A DNA stretch of 9,852 nucleotides, taken from Pseudomonadota bacterium. GTDB taxonomy: Bacteria; Desulfobacterota; Desulfobacteria; Desulfobacterales; Desulfobacteraceae. How positions within the stretch are numbered: the first letter of the stretch is position 1; every line of letters starts with the position of its first letter. The DNA lies in NCBI GenBank assembly GCA_018812385.1, contig JAHJDU010000319.1, positions 1 to 9,852 of the forward strand. Direction: 5' to 3'. Under the pieces are notes generated by a model. It was not told the origin of the DNA. It saw only the letters and a program-made list of their open reading frames with translations, and did no database searches. A program made the position numbers and the translations under genes. Shown here in pieces: positions 6,489 through 9,852 of this stretch.

Positions 6489-7574
6489 CTAATGGGAGTG
6501 CGCATGCCCATCCTGCTGCCGGAAATTTGATACCATATTAAAGGCTATGAGTCCTGTGAGTATGGCAGCCGCAATCAGTTGGATACTTTCTGGAAAAAGT
6601 TCAGAAGCCTGCCCCACAACCGCACTTGCCTGCACATTTAATACCTCATACAAAAAATCAACAAAAAATCCCATGGCAAGGGAACAAATGGCAATCATGG
6701 ACAGATATATGACAAGTGCCCGTGTATTGAATATGTTTTTTACAATGTTTATGGTTGCAGCATTGGTTGCAGGGCCGGCCAGTAAAAATACCAGCGCTGC
6801 TCCAGGGTTCAGGCCTTTGAGTATCAAGGCCGCGGCAATGGGTGTGGATGATGTGGCACAGACATACATTGGAATTCCGGCTGCCAGCATGACCAGCATG
6901 GATAAAAATCTGTGGTCATTGGCCCAGAGTGTCAGATCATCCGGGAAAAAGAAAGTGATGATACCGGCAATGAAGATTCCAATGATAAAGGGCTTTGCAA
7001 TATCGGTGAGCAATTCTCCATAGGCATATTTAAGGCCTCGCATCAGTTTTTCAGACAGTGTTTCATTATCTTTTTGTGCAACTGCACAGCTGTTTTCTGA
7101 GCAGCCTCAGCCGCCGGTCTCTTTTTTTATGTTTTTTGTATCGGGTGTATCAGGCTCAACGTCGTTCCCGAAAAAGTTTTGGGCAATTCCCGTGGAAATC
7201 GCTGTAATAAATCCGGCAACGGGCCGAATCACCGTCATGATCGGGTCCAGCATGGCCCAGGACACGGCAATGGAATCCACACCAGACTCAGGTGTGGCAA
7301 TCATAAAGGATAAGGCGGCCCCGCTATTGGCCCCCTGCTTTTTAAGGCTTGTGGCAACGGGGACAACACCGCAGGAGCATAAAGGGATGGGGATGCCAAA
7401 GAGTGCAGCTAAAATAACGGGTTTTATTTTACCAGTTCCAAGGTATTGTTTTATTTTATCGGCTTTGAAAAAAACATACAGGATGCCTGCAACAAAAAAA
7501 CCAAACAACATATAGATCGCAACATCAAGATAAATATGCCAGGATTCTTTTAAGATTTCATATATAATAGACAT
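6489..7574 (-). CDS. SO_0444/DUF318-type metal permease, candidate selenoprotein (in-frame TGA)
   Basis: Read through one TGA (7109-7107), this is a 361-aa inner-membrane permease of normal family length. The first half (residues 1-135) has four or so membrane helices and the signature PLCSCGVVPVA (Cys66, Cys68). A polar loop follows, with residue 156 encoded by TGA in the context GG-U-GCSENSC (Cys158, Cys163). The second half (178-361) has more helices and the matching motif YVCATSSTPIA (Cys239). The tail is His-rich (His357, 359, 361). Related proteins export Cu/Zn or transport arsenicals. ATG 7574 is preferred, with GAGG 11 nt upstream; a TTG at 7613 inside the regulator gene is the alternative. 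There is no ribosome site before the ATG at 7043, so two separate proteins are unlikely. It is the second gene after a CadC-like repressor. The alternative is a nonsense mutation. Confidence 0.8.
7075..7106 (-). promoter_or_regulatory. Candidate bacterial SECIS hairpin
   Basis: Counting from the base after UGA, nt 19-23 (UGUGC) pair with nt 28-32 (GCACA) around an AGUU loop. The loop G is at nt 25, inside the 16-37 nt range and in the first two loop positions expected of bacterial SECIS elements. The core hairpin is 7075-7088. An alternative, mutually exclusive fold pairs GGCUGC (nt 1-6) with GCAGUU (22-27) around an inner CAG/CUG stem (nt 8-10 and 18-20) with a U-U mismatch. SelB would bind such a loop to deliver Sec-tRNA at the UGA. 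Not folded by program. Confidence 0.55.
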
Positions 7575-7593
7575 GTTGATGGATACCTCAATT

Positions 7594-7938
7594 TCAGTGT
7601 CTGACGTGGTCAAGACTCATATTAATCAGTGAGATGACATGGTCATCATCAATAGAGTAGTAAATGCTTTTACCTTCTCTGCGGTTCTTTACAATTTTCA
7701 TTGTCCTTAATATTCGAAGCTGGTGGGAAATGGCAGAATCGGTGTGATTGCAAATAACGGCAATGTCACAGACACAATGCTCCTGGTTTAAGAGTGCAAG
7801 AACGATTTTAAGTCGGCTTGGGTCACTTAAAGCTTTAAATATATCGGCCATCTGCTCGATTACTTCCCGTTGGGGGATGGTTTTTGCAGTCTTCCTTACC
7901 ATTTTTTCGTTAATGCATTTTTCATCACATATATCCAT
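7594..7938 (-). CDS. ArsR/SmtB metal-sensing repressor, CadC-like
   Basis: Winged-helix repressor of 114 aa. The recognition region is at about 60-82 (ICNHTDSAISHQLRILR) and the wing at about 84-96. Two metal-site signatures are present. The first is a Cys set Cys4, Cys8, Cys55, Cys57 (in EHCVCD), the same spacing as Cys7/11/58/60 of the staphylococcal Cd/Pb/Zn sensor CadC. The second is Asp98-x-His100 with His111-x2-His114 in the last helix, the Zn-type alpha-5 site of SmtB/CzrA/CadC. It should release DNA when soft metals bind. The start is supported by GAGGTG just upstream. It is first in the operon with the permease (stop to ATG 19 nt) and has its operator right upstream, so it probably represses itself and the permease. 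Confidence 0.92.
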   Translation of the reverse strand: MDICDEKCINEKMVRKTAKTIPQREVIEQMADIFKALSDPSRLKIVLALLNQEHCVCDIAVICNHTDSAISHQLRILRTMKIVKNRREGKSIYYSIDDDHVISLINMSLDHVRH

Positions 7939-7950
7939 TTATCACCTCTT

Positions 7951-7972
7951 CATTTGAACAATTGTTCATATG
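7951..7972. promoter_or_regulatory. ArsR/SmtB operator
   Basis: The core TGAACAATTGTTCA (7955-7968) is a perfect palindrome of the TGAA-N6-TTCA class used by metal-sensing ArsR/SmtB repressors. It extends to CAT...ATG ends, with one mismatched pair over 22 bp. It covers the predicted transcription start and touches the -10 box of the regulator's promoter, so bound repressor would block RNA polymerase. Confidence 0.85.
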
Positions 7973-7998
7973 TTAATGCGATTATTGTCCTTTGTCAA
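7970..7998 (-). promoter_or_regulatory. Promoter of the metal-response operon
   Basis: On the minus strand, a consensus TTGACA (7998-7993) and TAACAT (7975-7970, 4/6) are separated by exactly 17 bp. Transcription would start near 7963, inside the operator palindrome and about 25 nt before the repressor ATG. Confidence 0.7.
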
Positions 7999-8036
7999 TA
8001 ATAAAAATTGAATTAACAAAAATTAAATTTTTGGAC

Positions 8037-8075
8037 CCTGGATGATATCCAGCAGATGATATCCAGGATTTTTTT
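8037..8075 (+). terminator. Terminator-like hairpin with tandem 12-bp repeat
   Basis: CCTGGAT (8037-8043) pairs with ATCCAGG (8061-8067), followed by seven T (8069-8075) and a second T run at 8081-8087. GATGATATCCAG occurs twice, at 8041-8052 and 8055-8066, so the 5' arm can pair with either copy: CTGGAT/ATCCAG at 8038-8052 or the longer-range stem. The T-tract makes it a plus-strand terminator, yet no plus-strand gene lies before it in this gap. Confidence 0.55.
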
Positions 8076-8120
8076 ATAACTTTTTTTGTGATCAGGGCCT
8101 GAACATTTGACAAATTATAG

Positions 8121-8149
8121 TTGTTACAATCTGGATTTAAGTATATATT
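8121..8149 (+). promoter_or_regulatory. Promoter of thymidylate synthase gene
   Basis: TTGTTA (8121-8126, 4/6) and TATATT (8144-8149, 5/6) are 17 bp apart. The start would be near 8156, giving a 36-nt leader with AAGGAG (8180-8185) 6 nt before the ATG. Confidence 0.45.
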
Positions 8150-8191
8150 TTAAACTCAAATAACCAGATAAAATTAAACAAGGAGCAACCC

Positions 8192-8992
8192 ATGTTACAA
8201 CCGCTGTTCATAAAAGCCACAAGCCTTTCAGACGCCTGGTTTCAAACCCTTTACAGGTGTGTCGAAGCGGGCCGTGCCTTTACCATTAATCGGGGATCTT
8301 TTGAAGGCCAGAAAAGACTTGAGTTTGATTTTATCACTATCCATATCACCCATCCGTCAAGTGTTCCCTTGTTGCCAAAGGTAAACCCGGCACTGGGATT
8401 TCCTGATCCTGTGGAAGAGGGTTATCTGGATGATTATTTACCGTATCTCATGACGGGTGAGGAAAAAAAAGGAGAGTCATATACATATGGACAGCGGATT
8501 TGTAAATGTGATTTTGAATATCTGCCCGATGATTATAAAAAGCTGACGGAAATCCTGGTACAGGAAAAAGAAATCTGGGAAGATAGAAATATTTTAATTG
8601 AGGAAAACGGCAGATACTTTGTAAACCAGATGGAAATGATGATCTGGACCTATAAAAACAAGGGGCACAGGAACAACCAGATGATTTTACAGGTTGGCCA
8701 GCCGACCGATATGGTACTGCTTGATCCACCCTGCCTTCGACACATTGATACCCGAATCCAGGATGGGAAACTTCATTTTTTCCCATATTTCAGATCCTGG
8801 GATTTATTTGGCGGATTCCCTGCAAACCTTGCAGCCATTGAGATGATGAAACAATATTGTGCTGAACAGATCGGCGTTGAAAACGGTGAAATTATTGCAT
8901 CATCCAAAGGGCTTCATATTTATGATTATGTTTTTGAAATTGCTGAAGCTATCAGAGGACGATCCATGGATGAATTCCGGGAAATGTCTTAA
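8192..8992 (+). CDS. thyA: Thymidylate synthase, archaeal type
   Basis: Makes dTMP from dUMP using methylene-tetrahydrofolate as carbon and hydride donor; cytosolic. The 266-aa protein carries the active-site DPPCLR, with nucleophile Cys181. Relative to E. coli ThyA (Cys146), the other key residues fall at exactly the same distances: Arg201 and Ser202 (166/167), Asp204 (169), Asn212 (177), and His242/Tyr244 (207/209). The block HFFPYFRSWDLFGGFPANL and SKGLHIYDY are characteristic of the form found in methanogens, rather than the E. coli-type protein. The N-terminal third is divergent. The start is fixed by AAGGAG with 6-nt spacing. It stands alone, converging on the helicase gene, with no dihydrofolate reductase next to it. 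A nucleotide hydroxymethylase is a less likely alternative. Confidence 0.88.
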   Translation: MLQPLFIKATSLSDAWFQTLYRCVEAGRAFTINRGSFEGQKRLEFDFITIHITHPSSVPLLPKVNPALGFPDPVEEGYLDDYLPYLMTGEEKKGESYTYGQRICKCDFEYLPDDYKKLTEILVQEKEIWEDRNILIEENGRYFVNQMEMMIWTYKNKGHRNNQMILQVGQPTDMVLLDPPCLRHIDTRIQDGKLHFFPYFRSWDLFGGFPANLAAIEMMKQYCAEQIGVENGEIIASSKGLHIYDYVFEIAEAIRGRSMDEFREMS

Positions 8993-9043
8993 AAATCAAT
9001 TTTAAGCACCATCATTTCCGCTGTCCCCCAAGGCTGGAATTCA

Positions 9044-9852
9044 TTATTTTTTACCCCTGGGGCTGCCTTTTTTAGACGATTGTTGGAAGTGCGTTCTTGC
9101 TCGGGGGTTTTTCCCCCCGGCTTTTTCTGTTTTCCTGCCCGTTCGGGGTTTCAATGTCGTTTTTTCGGCAGGGGGTTTCGCTTTCTGCTTTTTGACTTTT
9201 CTTTTTTCGACAAGCTCTTTTATGCCCTTGTCTGCCTTTTTTTCGCTGACCGGGTTGTTGGGTCGTAATAGAACAAAATCCGGAACTATGCCACCCATGG
9301 TATAGCCGCTAATTTCTTCCTTTGGAATTTTTTGCTTCAGTAGTTTTTCAATGGCCTTAAGATGAGCCTTTTCTTCGGGACTGACAAGGGAGATGGCAAT
9401 ACCGCTTACGCCTGCACGGCCGGTGCGACCGATGCGGTGAACATAATCCTCAGGCACACCCGGCATATCATAATTGACCACATATGGCAGATTGCTGATA
9501 TCAAGGCCCCGTGCTGCCACATCCGTTGCCACGAGGGTGCGGATTTCACCGTTCTTGAACTCTTTTAAGGTACGCGTCCTGACAGACTGGCTCTTGTTAC
9601 CGTGCAGAGCAGCGGCACTGATCCCTTTTTCCAAAAGTTTTTCCACAAGCTTGTTTGCCCCGTGTTTTGTGCGAACAAAGACCAGTATCTGGGTCCAGCG
9701 TCCCTGGGTGATAAGGTGGATGAGAAGAGCTCGTTTATCAGGCCGGTCCACCAGATGCACTTTCTGGACAATAGATTCTGCCGCTGTATTGCTGGGTGTC
9801 ACCTCTATATATTCTGGTTCTTTAAGCATTATTTTGGCAAGATCCCGGATCT
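9044..9852 (-). CDS. rhlE: DEAD-box RNA helicase, RhlE-type, C-terminal part (5' end outside window)
   Basis: ATP-dependent RNA helicase acting on RNA structure, ribosome assembly or decay. Only the second RecA-like domain and tail are here, 269 codons in all. The frame stays open to the window edge, with IRDLAKIM just before the Met at 9829, a normal domain-linker sequence, so that Met is internal. Numbered from that Met: QILVFVRTK (motif IV, 47-55), LHGNKSQ (75-81), LVATDVAARGLDI (motif V, 99-111) and YVHRIGRTGRAG (motif VI, 129-140). The wording LPYVVNYDMPGVPEDYVHR and IPKEEISGY favours RhlE over DbpA or CsdA. The tail (about 195-261) is rich in Lys, Arg and Gly, and probably binds RNA. 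Motifs Q, I and DEAD must lie beyond 9852. Confidence 0.9.
   Translation of the reverse strand, partial: IRDLAKIMLKEPEYIEVTPSNTAAESIVQKVHLVDRPDKRALLIHLITQGRWTQILVFVRTKHGANKLVEKLLEKGISAAALHGNKSQSVRTRTLKEFKNGEIRTLVATDVAARGLDISNLPYVVNYDMPGVPEDYVHRIGRTGRAGVSGIAISLVSPEEKAHLKAIEKLLKQKIPKEEISGYTMGGIVPDFVLLRPNNPVSEKKADKGIKELVEKRKVKKQKAKPPAEKTTLKPRTGRKTEKAGGKNPRARTHFQQSSKKGSPRGKK

Noticed and set aside
6547..7023. 158-codon open frame on the plus strand opposite the permease
   Set aside because: It is antisense to a clear membrane protein, has no recognisable family features and is explained by codon bias of the real gene.
6489..7043. Separate permease gene beginning at the ATG at 7043
   Set aside because: There is no ribosome site before it, the upstream 21 codons are open and in frame with the first half, and the split would cut a normal-length permease in two at a TGA with a SECIS-like hairpin.
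8107..8130. TTGACA (8107-8112) with TACAAT (8125-8130) as promoter
   Set aside because: The spacer is only 12 bp; the TTGTTA/TATATT pair with 17 bp is more plausible, although neither is proven.
8988..9006. Hairpin CTTAAAA/TTTTAAG after thymidylate synthase as terminator
   Set aside because: It is almost pure A/T, overlaps the stop codon and has no T-tract, so it is probably base composition.

Overview
The window reads as a chromosomal segment from an AT-leaning Gram-negative bacterium. An anaerobic member of the Desulfobacterota (Desulfobacteraceae-like) is my best guess. The reasons are an MSHA-style minor prepilin cluster, an archaeal-type thymidylate synthase, and a permease gene that only makes sense if an in-frame TGA is read as selenocysteine. 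No RNA gene, CRISPR array or intact insertion sequence was seen, and the taxonomic guess is inference.

Layout. Positions 86-2913 (+) hold four tightly spaced genes for type IV prepilin-like proteins. Their order, GspH/FimT-like, two short prepilins, then a PilX/MshP-like protein, resembles mshC-D-O-P. The last has a Gly/Lys-rich linker and a large C-terminal domain. Facing it is a leftward pair, a two-CBS-domain protein followed by an MFS transporter (4740-2955). A divergent promoter region (about 4741-4936) separates that pair from a rightward MFS exporter (4937-6178), whose 3' end overlaps a small ribbon-helix-helix-like protein gene (6138-6413). A 60-bp nested palindrome (6423-6482) lies between this gene and the next leftward operon.

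That operon is the highlight. An ArsR/SmtB repressor (7938-7594) is followed by an SO_0444/DUF318-type metal permease (7574-6489). The repressor carries both metal-site signatures of CadC: Cys4/Cys8/Cys55/Cys57 and Asp98/His100/His111/His114. A perfect TGAACAATTGTTCA operator overlaps the -10 box of its promoter. The permease frame is interrupted by one in-frame TGA at 7109-7107, in the variable Cys-rich loop between its two membrane halves. The codons on both sides stay in the same frame, and a hairpin lies at the right distance downstream to be a bacterial SECIS element. I read this as a candidate selenoprotein metal-efflux permease: the repressor senses soft metal ions, and the permease with a Sec/Cys loop and a His-rich tail exports or handles them.

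The right end holds an archaeal-type thymidylate synthase with every catalytic residue in register (8192-8992, +) and, converging on it, the C-terminal part of a RhlE-type DEAD-box RNA helicase that runs off the window (9852-9044, -).
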